Positions 1 through 8,397 of a stretch of 64,000 nt of DNA are shown here, piece after piece; within the stretch, counting starts at the first letter, position 1, and every line of letters begins with the position of its first letter. The DNA lies in NCBI RefSeq assembly GCF_027853235.1, contig NZ_WKJG01000061.1, positions 1 to 64,000 on the forward strand. Direction: 5' to 3'. The notes below the pieces were generated by a model, which saw only the letters and a list, made by a program, of their open reading frames with translations, made no database searches and was not told the DNA's origin. Both the position numbers and the translations under genes were made by a program. This DNA comes from Aliibacillus thermotolerans (GTDB lineage: Bacteria; Bacillota; Bacilli; Bacillales; Marinococcaceae).

Positions 1-137
1 AGGACATTCGAACAAGAAGTTACATGAAAAAGATAGCTCGCACAATGAACGAAACGACAAGAGATAATTTAATGTATCTCAAAGGGAAAGCGAATATTCC
101 TGTATATCAAGCGCTCAAAGGATTGAGGGGCTTTTAA
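1..137 (+). CDS. 3' end of an unidentified gene
   Basis: An open frame enters from the left edge and ends at TAA 135-137, giving a C-terminal tail of 44 residues that ends in LKGLRGF. It is rich in Lys and Arg and has no motif I recognise. There is no clear rho-independent terminator directly behind it. A GTGAATCC/GGGGTTCAC hairpin lies about 40-70 bases downstream but has no T-run. Only the last part of the gene is in the window, so no function is offered. Confidence 0.5.
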   Translation, partial: DIRTRSYMKKIARTMNETTRDNLMYLKGKANIPVYQALKGLRGF

Positions 138-253
138 AAAGAGATTAATAGCACTTCAAAGGAGTACCCAGCAAGAGTGAATCCGCTTACAATTATTGGG
201 GTTCACAAAAAGTTGCCCACAAATGGTTGACTCAGACTAAGTTCGGACGTTTG

Positions 254-284
254 TTGACAAACGATTATTTATCGTCTTTAATAT
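254..284 (+). promoter_or_regulatory. Probable sigma-A promoter of the cobalt operon
   Basis: TTGACA at 254-259 is a perfect -35 hexamer. TTTAAT at 277-282 (17-base spacer) or TAATAT at 279-284 serves as the -10. It lies just upstream of the cobalamin riboswitch, so transcription would start near 290 and run through the aptamer. No start-site data are available. Confidence 0.6.
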
Positions 285-311
285 AGATAAACAATTTCAT
301 AGATTTGATTC

Positions 312-468
312 ATTTTGGTGCCTTGTAAGGCTAATAGGGAATTTGGTGAAAATCCAAAACTGTCCCCGCAACTGTAAATGTGGACGAAATGATAACAACC
401 ACTGCATCGATTTCGATGTGGGAAGGATCAGAGTAGGATGAAGCATAAGTCAGGAGACCTGCCAAATT
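312..468 (+). ncRNA. Cobalamin (B12) riboswitch aptamer
   Basis: The conserved signatures are visible in order: TAATAGGGAA, then GAAAATCC followed by CTGTCCCCGCAACTGTAA, and the B12-box-like AAGTCAGGAGACCTGCC at 448-464. This is the textbook cobalamin-riboswitch pattern. In this family, adenosylcobalamin binding represses the downstream gene. Here it lies upstream of a CbiMQO cobalt transporter, which fits cobalt import being shut down when B12 is plentiful. Confidence 0.95.
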
Positions 469-576
469 GAATCTAAGTTTCGAAACTTCCGGGGGGTGAG
501 GTAATGAAACGTCGCAAGTCGTACTATGCTCATTTTTTGTGCATTCCTATAGGTGATTTGTGTCGGCTCAACTATT

Positions 577-604
577 CGCGCTCTTAGAAGAGGGCGTTTT
601 TTTA
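577..604 (+). terminator. Rho-independent terminator in the riboswitch expression platform
   Basis: CGCTCTT and AGAGGGCG form a short GC-rich stem followed by seven T. It lies between the aptamer and the first gene of the cobalt operon, so it is the likely off-state structure of a transcription-terminating riboswitch. The competing antiterminator was not resolved by eye. Confidence 0.75.
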
Positions 605-653
605 TTGGCTTTTTTTGTATTTTTATAGTTTAAAACGAAAAGGAGAATGAGTA

Positions 654-1211
654 ATGAAAAAAATTTATTTCGGATTTTTACCAAGTATGCTTTCTATAAG
701 TTTAGTCGGTTGTAGTGAAGCAACCAATAACGATGAAGTAAAGCACGAAGAAGCAAGTGGGATTGATCATCACGATGAACTTCCTTATGAATGGGCTGCT
801 ACTTATGAGTTAGAAGAAGGAACGTATACGCTTCAGTTTAAAGAAAATGAAGCTGGTGATGAAAGTTTCAAGATCGCCTTCGTAATAGAAGATAGCAATA
901 TTGACGATCTTGAACACCACGTTGCGCACATTATGGAAGAAGACGTAGCGCTTGAAGAAACCGATCATTTTGAAGCAAAGCATGAATATGCGAATAACTT
1001 AAAACTTAATAAAGAAGGTGAAACCGTCTATACATTTACGATCTCAAAATCTGGTCATTATCGTATTTTTACCGAGCATCATCCTGATGAATTTGCAATG
1101 GAAATTTTAGCAGAAGCTGGCGTTGCTATTGATGGAGTAAATGCAAAAGAATACGAAGGACATGCACATGATCACGAACATGAGCATGACGAAGAAGAAC
1201 ATCATCTTTAA
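654..1211 (+). CDS. Secreted lipoprotein with His/Glu-rich tail, probable metal-binding accessory
   Basis: This 185-residue protein starts at ATG 654 behind AAAAGGAGAATGAGTA. A short signal peptide ends in the lipobox LVGC with the lipidated Cys at residue 20, so it should be anchored on the outer face of the membrane. The mature part is acidic with many His residues, and the C-terminus alternates His with Asp and Glu (HAHDHEHEHDEEEHHL), a typical low-affinity metal-binding tail. It is the first gene after the cobalamin riboswitch, 31 bases ahead of cbiM. I infer that it captures cobalt for the transporter. It does not belong to the standard CbiMNQO set and I do not recognise a named family with certainty. 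Confidence 0.75.
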   Translation: MKKIYFGFLPSMLSISLVGCSEATNNDEVKHEEASGIDHHDELPYEWAATYELEEGTYTLQFKENEAGDESFKIAFVIEDSNIDDLEHHVAHIMEEDVALEETDHFEAKHEYANNLKLNKEGETVYTFTISKSGHYRIFTEHHPDEFAMEILAEAGVAIDGVNAKEYEGHAHDHEHEHDEEEHHL

Positions 1212-1242
1212 AAGCTACGATTTTAGAAAGTAGGTCGATGTT

Positions 1243-1857
1243 ATGCATTTATCTGATGGCGTATTAACGATGCCAGTTGTAACGGTAACAACCGTTGTAG
1301 CTGGTAGTTTGATCGCTTATTCATTAAAAACGTTGAAACAAGAAGATATTCCGAAAATTAGTTTAATGACGGCAACATTTTTCGTCCTATCGTTAATTAG
1401 TATTCCGATTGGACCGAGTTCTGTTCATCCACTACTTTGTGGACTACTCGGCATTATGCTTGGATGGCAAAGTCCCGTCGCCATTTTTATTAGTTTGTTA
1501 TTACAAGCATTACTATTTCAACACGGTGGACTAACTACACTCGGAGCAAACACGTTACTTGTAAGCGTCCCTGCGATTCTTTGTTATTATTTCTTTTTCC
1601 ATTTCAATAAAAACAAAAAGATGAGTCAAACTGTGATCTCCGGTCTTAGTGGGTTGATTGGAGTACTATTAGCTGTACTCATTCTCATCGCAACTCTCTT
1701 TATCACAAGTTCTTACTTTTCCGAAGGTAGCTTGTCTGTTATTAAACTATTAGTTATCGGACATATTCCACTACTATTCATTGAAACATTGTTAACAGCA
1801 TTCATTATTAACATACTTGTAAAAGTCCGTCCCGAACTCATATTACGGAAAATATAA
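1243..1857 (+). CDS. cbiM: Cobalt ECF transporter substrate-binding permease CbiM
   Basis: A 204-residue integral membrane protein that starts MHLSDGVL. In the CbiM/NikM family the N-terminal amine and His2 coordinate the metal, and that His is present here. The family motif GGLTTLGANT is seen around residue 85. About six hydrophobic segments follow. It is the S-component of an energy-coupling factor transporter. It lies between the His-rich lipoprotein and cbiQ (18-base gap) and is under the B12 riboswitch, which supports cobalt over nickel. Confidence 0.92.
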   Translation: MHLSDGVLTMPVVTVTTVVAGSLIAYSLKTLKQEDIPKISLMTATFFVLSLISIPIGPSSVHPLLCGLLGIMLGWQSPVAIFISLLLQALLFQHGGLTTLGANTLLVSVPAILCYYFFFHFNKNKKMSQTVISGLSGLIGVLLAVLILIATLFITSSYFSEGSLSVIKLLVIGHIPLLFIETLLTAFIINILVKVRPELILRKI

Positions 1858-1875
1858 CAGAGGAGTTGGTGTAAG

Positions 1876-2631
1876 TTGGGGAAATCATTCATAAGTGAAA
1901 TCAAAAATATCGACCCAAAACTAACTCCCTCCTCTTGGGGTGCAAGCTGGGAAGTTCGTTCAAAACTAATTACGTGTGTACTCATCTGTTTCGGCATTAT
2001 TACTTTACAAACTCCACAAATCATTTTAACGAGCTTCATCTTATTTTTCGTACTCACTATATCAATGGGATTTCGTTTTATATTTATCATTTCTAAACTC
2101 ATTTTACTCGTACCTTTTTTACTTTTCATGACTGTACCAATTTTATTTGCGAACGGACTAGCCATCGATCAAGAACGAATCAATTTCGTCATTAATTTAA
2201 ATGGAAAAGTATTAACGAGCGCTCTTGTGATGATGATTTTGACATTAAGTCAACCACTTTCAAAATTGTTACAAGCTTTATCGCATCTGCGAATACCGAG
2301 TTCGATCGTAGCGATTTTAATGCTTGCGCTCCATTTTGTAAAAATATTTTTGCAAACGATTGCTTCTTATCAAAAGTCTCTACGTGCAAGAGGATTTCAA
2401 CCTTCTGCCCGAACAAACTCATTGAAAGTTTATAGTGGGGTTATGGCAGGGTTATTGTTACGAAATATCGATAATGCAGATAAAGTTCATCTCGCTATGA
2501 CTGCAAGAGGATTTAACGGAACGATCCCAACGTCACCAATACAAAAATTTACGAAAACTGATTTCATCAAATCGGCCTCCCTGCTCGTTTGTATGATGAT
2601 TTTAATCCTAATTGAAAAGTGGTGGGTTTAA
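1876..2631 (+). CDS. cbiQ: Cobalt ECF transporter transmembrane component CbiQ
   Basis: A 251-residue T-component of the energy-coupling factor module. It starts at TTG 1876 behind AGGAG at 1861-1865. Several hydrophobic segments are followed by the family's cytoplasmic signature ARGF, seen twice: SLRARGFQP near residue 175 and TARGFNG near residue 210. These couple to the ATPase. The gene ends one base before the ATG of cbiO, implying translational coupling. Confidence 0.92.
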   Translation: MGKSFISEIKNIDPKLTPSSWGASWEVRSKLITCVLICFGIITLQTPQIILTSFILFFVLTISMGFRFIFIISKLILLVPFLLFMTVPILFANGLAIDQERINFVINLNGKVLTSALVMMILTLSQPLSKLLQALSHLRIPSSIVAILMLALHFVKIFLQTIASYQKSLRARGFQPSARTNSLKVYSGVMAGLLLRNIDNADKVHLAMTARGFNGTIPTSPIQKFTKTDFIKSASLLVCMMILILIEKWWV

Positions 2632-2632
2632 C

Positions 2633-3445
2633 ATGAACGTTTCAGTCAATCATTTAAGCTTTTCCTATCCAGATGGCACACGTGCACTACATAAGTTAAC
2701 TTGTCAATTGACAAAAAATAAAGTGGCCATCTTAGGTTCCAATGGAAGTGGCAAATCAACTTTGCTCCAACATTTAAACGGCTTATATATTCCCCAATCA
2801 GGTACCGTTGAAATAAACGGGACAAGGATTACGAAAAAAAATTGTATGGACATTCGGAAAAAAGTCGGACTCGTATTTGATCATCCTGATCACCAAATTT
2901 TTGCACCTACTGTTTTTGACGATATTGCTTTCGGTCCGAGAAATAAAGGTGAATCAGAAAAAGATGTTGCGCGTCTTGTTTATGAAATGATGGACTGGTT
3001 AAATATCAGTCATTTACAAAATAAACCACCGTATCATTTAAGTTTAGGGCAAAAGAAAAAAGTTGCGATCGCTGGTGTATTAGCCATGGAGCCAGAAATT
3101 ATTTTATTTGATGAACCATTCTCTGGACTTGATCCGTATTCACTTGATGATTTTATCGAAATATTAAATCGTTTAGCTAATTTAGGGCAGATGGTCATCA
3201 TTACGACTCATGATGTCGATCTTGCTTATAGTTGGGCAGAGGAATGTTTAATTTTACAAAGAGGTAAAGCTTTATTACAAGGGGATGTACATATTTTAGA
3301 AAATGAAAAAGTTATGGCTGAAGCAAAACTTCGCTTACCGAGTTTATTTTCATTATTTAAAGAGACCAAATACCGTCCAACAAATATTCAACAAGCAAAA
3401 ACACTACTTGAACAAATTGTACGAAAGGAGCCACTTATGAAATGA
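2633..3445 (+). CDS. cbiO: Cobalt ECF transporter ATP-binding protein CbiO
   Basis: An ABC ATPase of 270 residues that powers the CbiMQ transporter. Walker A is GSNGSGKST near residue 35. The signature is LSLGQ. Walker B plus D-loop is ILFDEPFSGLD, and the switch His is in TTHDVDL. I chose ATG 2633, just after the cbiQ stop and behind GTGGTGGG. A TTG at 2612 inside cbiQ is an alternative start. The gene overlaps the next by ATGA at 3442-3445. Confidence 0.93.
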   Translation: MNVSVNHLSFSYPDGTRALHKLTCQLTKNKVAILGSNGSGKSTLLQHLNGLYIPQSGTVEINGTRITKKNCMDIRKKVGLVFDHPDHQIFAPTVFDDIAFGPRNKGESEKDVARLVYEMMDWLNISHLQNKPPYHLSLGQKKKVAIAGVLAMEPEIILFDEPFSGLDPYSLDDFIEILNRLANLGQMVIITTHDVDLAYSWAEECLILQRGKALLQGDVHILENEKVMAEAKLRLPSLFSLFKETKYRPTNIQQAKTLLEQIVRKEPLMK

Positions 3446-3858
3446 AACAACGAATTTTCACGCTTACTCTTATTACGATCTTTCTACTATTCCATGCTCT
3501 TCCTGTTTACGCGCATAAAATGATGATCGAACCTGTGGAAGATGGAAAAATTAAAGTGATTTATGCTGACGGTAGCTTTTCCAGTCGTACGGTCGTTACC
3601 GTTTATGATGAAAATGGAACAGAAGTTGCTCAAGGACCTTTAGATGAAGAAGGTTATTTTTCATATGATATAAGTACTGCTCATTCATTTGTTGCTGAGG
3701 ATGGCTTAGGGCATCGCTCCGAATGGACAATCGGAGAAGAAGGACAAGCTAAATCTGATCCACATCAATGGATTACCGTCGGCATCGTTGTCCTCATTTT
3801 CGTCATTGTTGCGATCATCTTTTCAAAACGAGCGAAGAAAAAGAAACTTGCTGCTTAA
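3442..3858 (+). CDS. Membrane-anchored accessory protein of the cobalt transporter, CbiL/NikL-like
   Basis: This 138-residue protein has an N-terminal signal peptide with a plausible cleavage after VYA. The exported mature protein would then begin HKMMIEP, with His at or next to the new N-terminus. A central beta-rich extracellular part follows, and one C-terminal TM segment (about residues 110-130) ends in KRAKKKK. The arrangement resembles NikL/CbiL-type accessory proteins, in which an N-terminal His region helps metal delivery. The ATGA overlap with cbiO makes it part of the operon. The substrate role is inferred. Confidence 0.7.
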   Translation: MKQRIFTLTLITIFLLFHALPVYAHKMMIEPVEDGKIKVIYADGSFSSRTVVTVYDENGTEVAQGPLDEEGYFSYDISTAHSFVAEDGLGHRSEWTIGEEGQAKSDPHQWITVGIVVLIFVIVAIIFSKRAKKKKLAA

Positions 3859-3863
3859 TCTAT

Positions 3864-3907
3864 AAAAAAATTCGAGAGGAGAAATTTATTCCCTCTCGAA
3901 TTTTTTT
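3864..3907. terminator. Terminator of the cobalt operon
   Basis: A near-perfect stem, AAAAAAATTCGAGAGG with CCCTCTCGAATTTTTTT, has a T-run on both strands. It separates the plus-strand cobalt operon from the minus-strand ddh gene and could serve both directions. Confidence 0.9.
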
Positions 3908-3957
3908 GGACATTGTTCGAAAAAATCAATAGCGAATCTTTTCGTCACCTTTGTTTT

Positions 3958-4944
3958 TTATAGTAAATCTCTTCTTAAATCTGCAATTGGTCTTGGTGAA
4001 ATATAAGCAGGTGCAACGTCAAATACAGTTTTGGCACCAGCTTGTCCTTCTTTATTTAAACGATAAGTTGCACGTGCATAGGCAACGAGAACACTTGCTG
4101 TAAATTCAGGGTTGCTATCTAATTTTAATGAAAACTCGAGTATTTGATTGTGAACTTCTTCTGTTTTTGCACTATGAATAACAAATCCTCCGTGTGGAGC
4201 TTTCGAATGATCGCGTTTTAACTCTTCTTCTGTAATAAAATGAACTTCTGTATTGTAATCAGCAAAGTAGTTTGGCATCGTTACGATATCCTGTTTAATT
4301 TTTTCTTTGTCAGCCCCTTCTTCAGGAACGACATAACAAATGCGCTCATGTTTTTCTGCCGTTGATAACTCTGGATTTTCACCACTACGAACGCGATCCA
4401 TTGCTTCTAATGAAGGAACCGTATATTGTACGCCAGCTTTCACACCTTCAACACGACGAATAGCATCAGAATGGCCTTGGCTTAACCCTTTCCCCCAAAA
4501 CGTATATGTATTTCCTTGTGGCAAGATTGCCTCAAACATCATACGGTTAATTGAGAATAAGCCTGGATCCCAACCAACGGAAATGATACTCGTTTTGCCA
4601 CTCGCTTTGGCACTCTCATCAACAAATTGGAAATATTTTGGAATTTTTGCATGTGTATCAAAACTATCGATCGTATTAAACATTTTTGTAATTTGTGGAG
4701 TTTGTTCAGGTAAATCCGTAGCTGATCCTCCACATAAAATCATTACATCAATTTTATCTTTATAGTCTTCCAAATCGTCCATATGAACAGCTTGTACATT
4801 TGGTTCATTAATATTTTAGCTTTCAGGAGGTCTTCTCGTGAAAATAGCAACAAGCTCCATATCTGGACAATGTTTAATCGCTGCAACTGCCCCTTTTCCT
4901 AAATTTCCGTAACCGACAATACCGATTTTAATCTTTTCTGTCAT
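3958..4944 (-). pseudogene. ddh: meso-diaminopimelate D-dehydrogenase broken by an in-frame stop
   Basis: Read from ATG 4944, the frame gives the NAD(P)-binding start KIKIGIVGYGNLGKGA. It then hits TAA at 4816-4818 after residue 42 and continues in the same frame to 3958 with typical Ddh sequence (MILCGGSATDLPEQ, SVGWDPGLFSINR). The enzyme interconverts meso-diaminopimelate and tetrahydrodipicolinate in the one-step lysine/cell-wall pathway. A single base change explains the stop. The stretch from ATG 4782 (274 residues) is open but lacks the Rossmann glycine motif, so it should not be active as a dehydrogenase by itself. A sequencing error is possible. Confidence 0.85.
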
Positions 4945-5009
4945 ACTACACCCCTACCTTTATCAAATTCACTTTAATCATTTTAACGTTTTTTTACATC
5001 ATACACAAT

Positions 5010-5560
5010 TCATATCTTCTGCCATTTGGCAACAATATAGCCTGCATCTTGGTCGGAGCTTGTTTTAGTCCGATCTTTTTCTAACTCTCTAGCAGCTTCA
5101 ATTGTCGTAAACTCATCCATCGCTACATATAGACCGTAGTTGAACTGTATAGGTGGGGTTTCATTCAGTTGCGCAATTTCATCTGTATTAAAAAATTTAG
5201 CGTGCGCAAAAACACTCGTAGGATCATTCTTTCCTTTTTCGTGGTACATTTTTCCCCACGTACTCTCTTTTCCGATGAAGCCAATGACTAACCGTCCACC
5301 TTTTTTTACGACCCTTAAAGCTTCTTTCACAATTACTTGTGGGTTATGAGTAAACTCCAACACAATATTACTTATTACTAGATCAAATGTTTCATTGGCA
5401 AAAGGAAGATTACTTATATCACCTTGAAGAAACGTAATGTTTTTCGTATCTTTCTTCTTTTTGGCGACATCTAACATGTTTTTCGATATATCTATACCGA
5501 CAACATCTAATCCTTGTTCATATAACCAATACGAATAAATTCCCGTCCCACAACCTATAA
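5010..5560 (-). pseudogene. Class I SAM-dependent methyltransferase, 5' end lost to an IS3 insertion
   Basis: The reading frame runs from the IS boundary at 5560 down to 5010. It starts inside motif I (IIGCGTGIYSYW), continues through VVGIDIS (motif II acidic residue), then FDLVISNIVLEF and LRVVKKGGRLVIGF. This is the Methyltransf_11-type core. The N-terminal residues before motif I are missing because the IS3-family element begins at 5561. The lost part is not found on the other side of the element. Its substrate is unknown. Confidence 0.85.
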
Positions 5561-5608
5561 TGGACCCAAGATTTTAGACAGCTAGAAAGGATATGTTAAG
5601 GTAGGTTT

Positions 5609-5911
5609 ATGAAACAAAAAAGGAAACGATATTCACCAGAATTTAAAGCACAAGTTGTATTGGAAATTCTTAAGGAAGAGAAGTCTTTAACTGAGCTATC
5701 CTCTGAATATGGGATTCATGTTAATCAGCTGCGGAAATGGAAAACACAATTTCTAGAACAAATGCCGCAACTGTTTCAAAAGCAGAACAAGGATCAAGAA
5801 AAGATGAAAGCTGATTATGAAGAACAAATTGAAAATCTATATACTGAAGTAGGCCGATTAACCACGCAATTGTCGTGGCTCAAAAAAAAATCTGGCATCT
5901 ACTACAACTAG
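5609..5911 (+). CDS. IS3-family transposase OrfA
   Basis: A 100-residue protein with the HTH_Tnp_1 fold: KRYSPEFKAQVVLEI followed by ELSSEYGIHVNQLRKWK. A leucine-zipper-like coiled coil follows in the C-terminal half. It ends in a run of nine A (5882-5890) that encodes Lys-Lys-Lys. In IS3 elements orfA is normally fused to orfB by programmed frameshifting at such a run. Here orfB lies in the +1 frame, not -1, so slippage on the A run (loss of one A or gain of two) would be needed to make the fusion. Confidence 0.9.
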   Translation: MKQKRKRYSPEFKAQVVLEILKEEKSLTELSSEYGIHVNQLRKWKTQFLEQMPQLFQKQNKDQEKMKADYEEQIENLYTEVGRLTTQLSWLKKKSGIYYN

Positions 5912-5921
5912 GCAAGAACGT

Positions 5922-6731
5922 GTGAATATGATCGAATGGCAAGACTCAGAATTATCCATTACAAAACAGGCAGAGCTATTAAGACTTAACCGTTCAAGCC
6001 TTTATTATAAACCAGTCGGGCCTTCAGCAGAAGATGTAGCCATCAAGCACCGTATCGATGAAATTTATACAAAATACCCATTTTATGGGTCTCGTAGGAT
6101 AACAGCACTGCTAAACCAAGAAGGAGTGAATATCAATCGCAAAAGAGTACAACGTCACATGCGAGAAATGGGGATTCAAGCTGTCTATCCGGGTCCAAAT
6201 TTAAGTAAACGGAATCTGCAACATCGAATTTATCCATATTTACTGAAAGGAGTGAACATTAACTATCCAAATCACGTTTGGAGCATTGACATTACCTACA
6301 TTCGACTCCAACGAAGCTGGATGTACTTAGCAGCGGTTATTGACTGGTATTCCCGCTATGTCATTAGCTGGGAGCTGGATCAATCCCTAGAAATTGGATT
6401 TATCCTAGATGCCGTTCAAAGGGCCTTCTCTATAGCTAAACCCGTTATCTTTAATAGTGATCAAGGCGGCCATTTTACCACTCCTAAATATATCAATCTA
6501 CTAAATTCTAAGGAAGTTCAAATCAGCATGGACAGTAAAGGACGTGCTTTGGACAATATTATCATAGAACGTTTTTGGCGCAACATAAAGTACGAAGAAG
6601 TATATCTAAAAGATTATGAAAGTCCAAGGGAGGCTAGAATAAATATAAGAGATTACATTGATTTTTATAATTACAATCGCCCTCATCAATCGCTAGATTA
6701 TAAAACACCATCATCAGTTTATTTTAATTAA
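5922..6731 (+). CDS. IS3-family transposase OrfB (DDE integrase)
   Basis: A 269-residue catalytic subunit with an HTH_21 region (YGSRRITALLNQEG) and an rve integrase core. The DDE residues are visible as WSIDITYI, FNSDQGGHF and IIIERFWRNIKYEE. It ends HQSLDYKTP, the usual IS3 C-terminus. The frame is open upstream through the A run, so the GTG at 5922 is only a nominal start and the native product is probably an OrfAB fusion. Confidence 0.9.
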   Translation: MNMIEWQDSELSITKQAELLRLNRSSLYYKPVGPSAEDVAIKHRIDEIYTKYPFYGSRRITALLNQEGVNINRKRVQRHMREMGIQAVYPGPNLSKRNLQHRIYPYLLKGVNINYPNHVWSIDITYIRLQRSWMYLAAVIDWYSRYVISWELDQSLEIGFILDAVQRAFSIAKPVIFNSDQGGHFTTPKYINLLNSKEVQISMDSKGRALDNIIIERFWRNIKYEEVYLKDYESPREARINIRDYIDFYNYNRPHQSLDYKTPSSVYFN

Positions 6732-6747
6732 ACAGGTTCGTCATTGC

Positions 6748-6855
6748 CCTTCCCATCTTTGAGAAATTATCTTTCATGCGACAGAACCTGTCAAGGGAGA
6801 ATACGCCCTTGACAGAACCTGCCACATGAAAGGCATGGTTGGCAAGATGGGAAGG
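6748..6855. repeat. Nested inverted repeats near the right end of the IS3 element
   Basis: Three stems are stacked: CCTTCCCATCTT (6748-6759) with AAGATGGGAAGG (6844-6855); CTTTCATG (6771-6778) with CATGAAAG (6825-6832); and GTCAAGGG (6790-6797) with CCCTTGAC (6806-6813). GACAGAACCTG also occurs twice within it. The whole can fold into a long hairpin between orfB and the right end, probably insulating the IS from outside transcription. Confidence 0.6.
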
Positions 6856-6911
6856 AGCAAAACTCAATGCACCTTAAATTTATAAAAAAGTTGTCTTGAC
6901 GATGGGGTCCA

Positions 6912-7146
6912 CTTTATTACGATCTTCGATTAACCAATCTGAAACGATGTCACCCCAATCTTCTTCATACATCATGCCTCGTTTCTTTACTTGTGTTTCT
7001 TGAGGGATGTCATCTTCATCAGCATATTTTTTAGCTGTTCTCCAATTAATACCAAGGGTATTAGCGATTGAATTAATAAACTTAGATTTTTGATTTCTTA
7101 AAAGTTTGATACAATTAACTTCAGACATTGCCAGCATTCCTTTCAA
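6912..7146 (-). pseudogene. istA: IS21-family transposase IstA, N-terminal remnant
   Basis: About 75 residues of an IstA start are preserved, including the helix-turn-helix ANTLGINWRTAKKYAD. The gene runs into the right end of the IS3 element at 6911 and stops within it (6880), so the DDE core is gone. The likely start is ATG 7128 behind AAAGGA. Its presence shows that an IS21 element was there first and was truncated when the IS3 element arrived or rearranged. Confidence 0.8.
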
Positions 7147-7290
7147 CCTCCACTGTGATTTGATTAGACACCAATAACAGTAGAGTTATTTGATTGGGCT
7201 GGCAAGTCTTTTTTATTGCAACGTTGTGTACTTTTTCGTTGCAAAACTATGTATTTTTATTTTGCACTATACACATGACAAATGAAGATA
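7147..7290. mobile_element. Probable left end of the degraded IS21 element
   Basis: The region upstream of istA contains repeated blocks, TTGCAACGTTGTGTACTTTTT and TTGCAAAACTATGTATTTTT, ending in TTTTGCACTATACACA. Multiple terminal repeats upstream of istA are typical of IS21-family ends. The exact outer tip could not be set because the other end is missing. Confidence 0.4.
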
Positions 7291-7750
7291 AAGAAATAAT
7301 TTATGAATTACTATTAAATAGTGTAAATTCCTCAAATAAACTTAAAAAGTACTGTGAAAAAAATAGTTGAATTTGAAAAGAATAATATTCTGTTTTTCAT
7401 GGTAGTTTTCCCCCTGGTTTTATGTACTTTTAATTTTTGACTAAGACTAATCATTCGGCCATTTTATTTGTGTAAAACCTCCCTAGTTGATTCTTGTGAT
7501 GTATTTACCTTTATGTAAGGTCCTCCCCTAAATAACACTTCAAACTTTACCAATTACTGTATTAGGGAAAGCTACTAAAATAAAAGTAATATTATATTAA
7601 CATATTTTTACTTTTTACAACATAAAAATAATCCATTTATACTAAGACAAAAGTACGAATCGATAGACACCCTGTATTCTTCTAAATACTCGTTGTTTTG
7701 GTAACGGAAAATTACATCTAAGTTACCTCAAAGTAACCTCCGTACATAAA
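7275..7750. other. Gene-poor stretch upstream of the DJ-1 gene
   Basis: It is AT-rich, with a possible 31-codon frame at 7275-7370 that has no good ribosome binding site and no recognisable product. Near its right end are GTAAC/GTTAC half-sites at 7701-7705, 7722-7726 and 7733-7737. The last two lie in the near-direct repeat AAGTTACCTC / AAGTAACCTC at 7720-7740, a candidate operator for the DJ-1 gene. Nothing else is supported. Confidence 0.4.
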
Positions 7751-7820
7751 AGTGCGTTCTTCACAGATCAATGAATTTTCGATACCATTAATACAGAATT
7801 ATAGAAAGGAGAAGATAAAA

Positions 7821-8330
7821 ATGACAAAAAAAGTTGCAGTTATCGTTACAGATCTCGTGGAAGAAATAGAATTAACAGATCCTGTTAAAGCTTATGAAGA
7901 TGCAGGTCATACAGTAGAAATTATTAGTGACGAAGCAGGAAAAATGATTAAAGGGAAAAACGGTGAAGAAATAAAAGCAGATAAAGGAATTGATGAAGTA
8001 AATGCGAATGACTATGATGCATTATTAGTTCCTGGTGGCTTCTCTCCAGACTTGCTCCGAATTAATCCGAAAAATGGAGCATTCGCAAAAGCGTTTATGG
8101 AAGAAGAAAAGCCAGTATTCGCAATCTGCCATGGTCCTCAATTCTTAGTAGAAACTGACTTATTAGAAGGGAAAGAATTAACAAGCTTCGTGTCAGTTAG
8201 AAAAGACTTAGAGAATGCAGGGGCTATTGTGAAGGATGAAGAGGTTGTTGTCGATAGTAACCTTGTTACAAGTAGAACACCTGATGACCTACCTGCTTTC
8301 AATCGTGAAGCATTAAAATTGCTAAAATAA
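7821..8330 (+). CDS. DJ-1/PfpI family protein (YraA-like, stress deglycase/protease-like)
   Basis: A 169-residue protein from ATG 7821 behind AAAGGAGAAGATAAAA. The upstream in-frame start at 7752 has no ribosome binding site. The fold signatures are KVAVIVTDLVEEIEL, DALLVPGGFSPD and the nucleophile elbow AICHGPQFLVE with the catalytic Cys followed by His. DJ-1/PfpI members of this size are general-stress proteins credited with deglycase, glyoxalase or protease activity, and the true substrate is not fixed by sequence. The gene is convergent with an HxlR regulator and shares its terminator. Confidence 0.88.
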   Translation: MTKKVAVIVTDLVEEIELTDPVKAYEDAGHTVEIISDEAGKMIKGKNGEEIKADKGIDEVNANDYDALLVPGGFSPDLLRINPKNGAFAKAFMEEEKPVFAICHGPQFLVETDLLEGKELTSFVSVRKDLENAGAIVKDEEVVVDSNLVTSRTPDDLPAFNREALKLLK

Positions 8331-8340
8331 GAATCTAATA

Positions 8341-8381
8341 AAATCACCAGTATGCTGTCTGTAACAGCATACTGGTGATTT
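8341..8381. terminator. Bidirectional terminator between the DJ-1 and HxlR genes
   Basis: A perfect 18-bp stem: 8341-8358 pairs with 8364-8381 around a five-base loop. It has AAAT/ATTTTT at the edges, so a T-run follows on each strand. It sits between two converging genes. Confidence 0.9.
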
Positions 8382-8397
8382 TTGAATACAATAAAAC

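Larger units (their letters stand above)
5561..6911 (+). mobile_element. IS3-family insertion sequence, complete
   Basis: The element is 1351 bp long. The left end begins TGGACCCAAGATTTTAGACA and the right end, read on the other strand, begins TGGACCCCATCGTCAAGACA: imperfect terminal inverted repeats that share TGGACCC and GACA. It carries orfA and orfB of an IS3 transposase. The flanks (CTATAA left, CTTTAT right) do not form a target duplication. The left neighbour is a methyltransferase fragment and the right neighbour an IS21 fragment, so a deletion or rearrangement followed or accompanied insertion. Confidence 0.88.

Noticed and set aside
138-253. Hairpin GTGAATCC/GGGGTTCAC as a terminator of the first partial gene
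   Set aside because: No T-run follows, so it is not called as a terminator.
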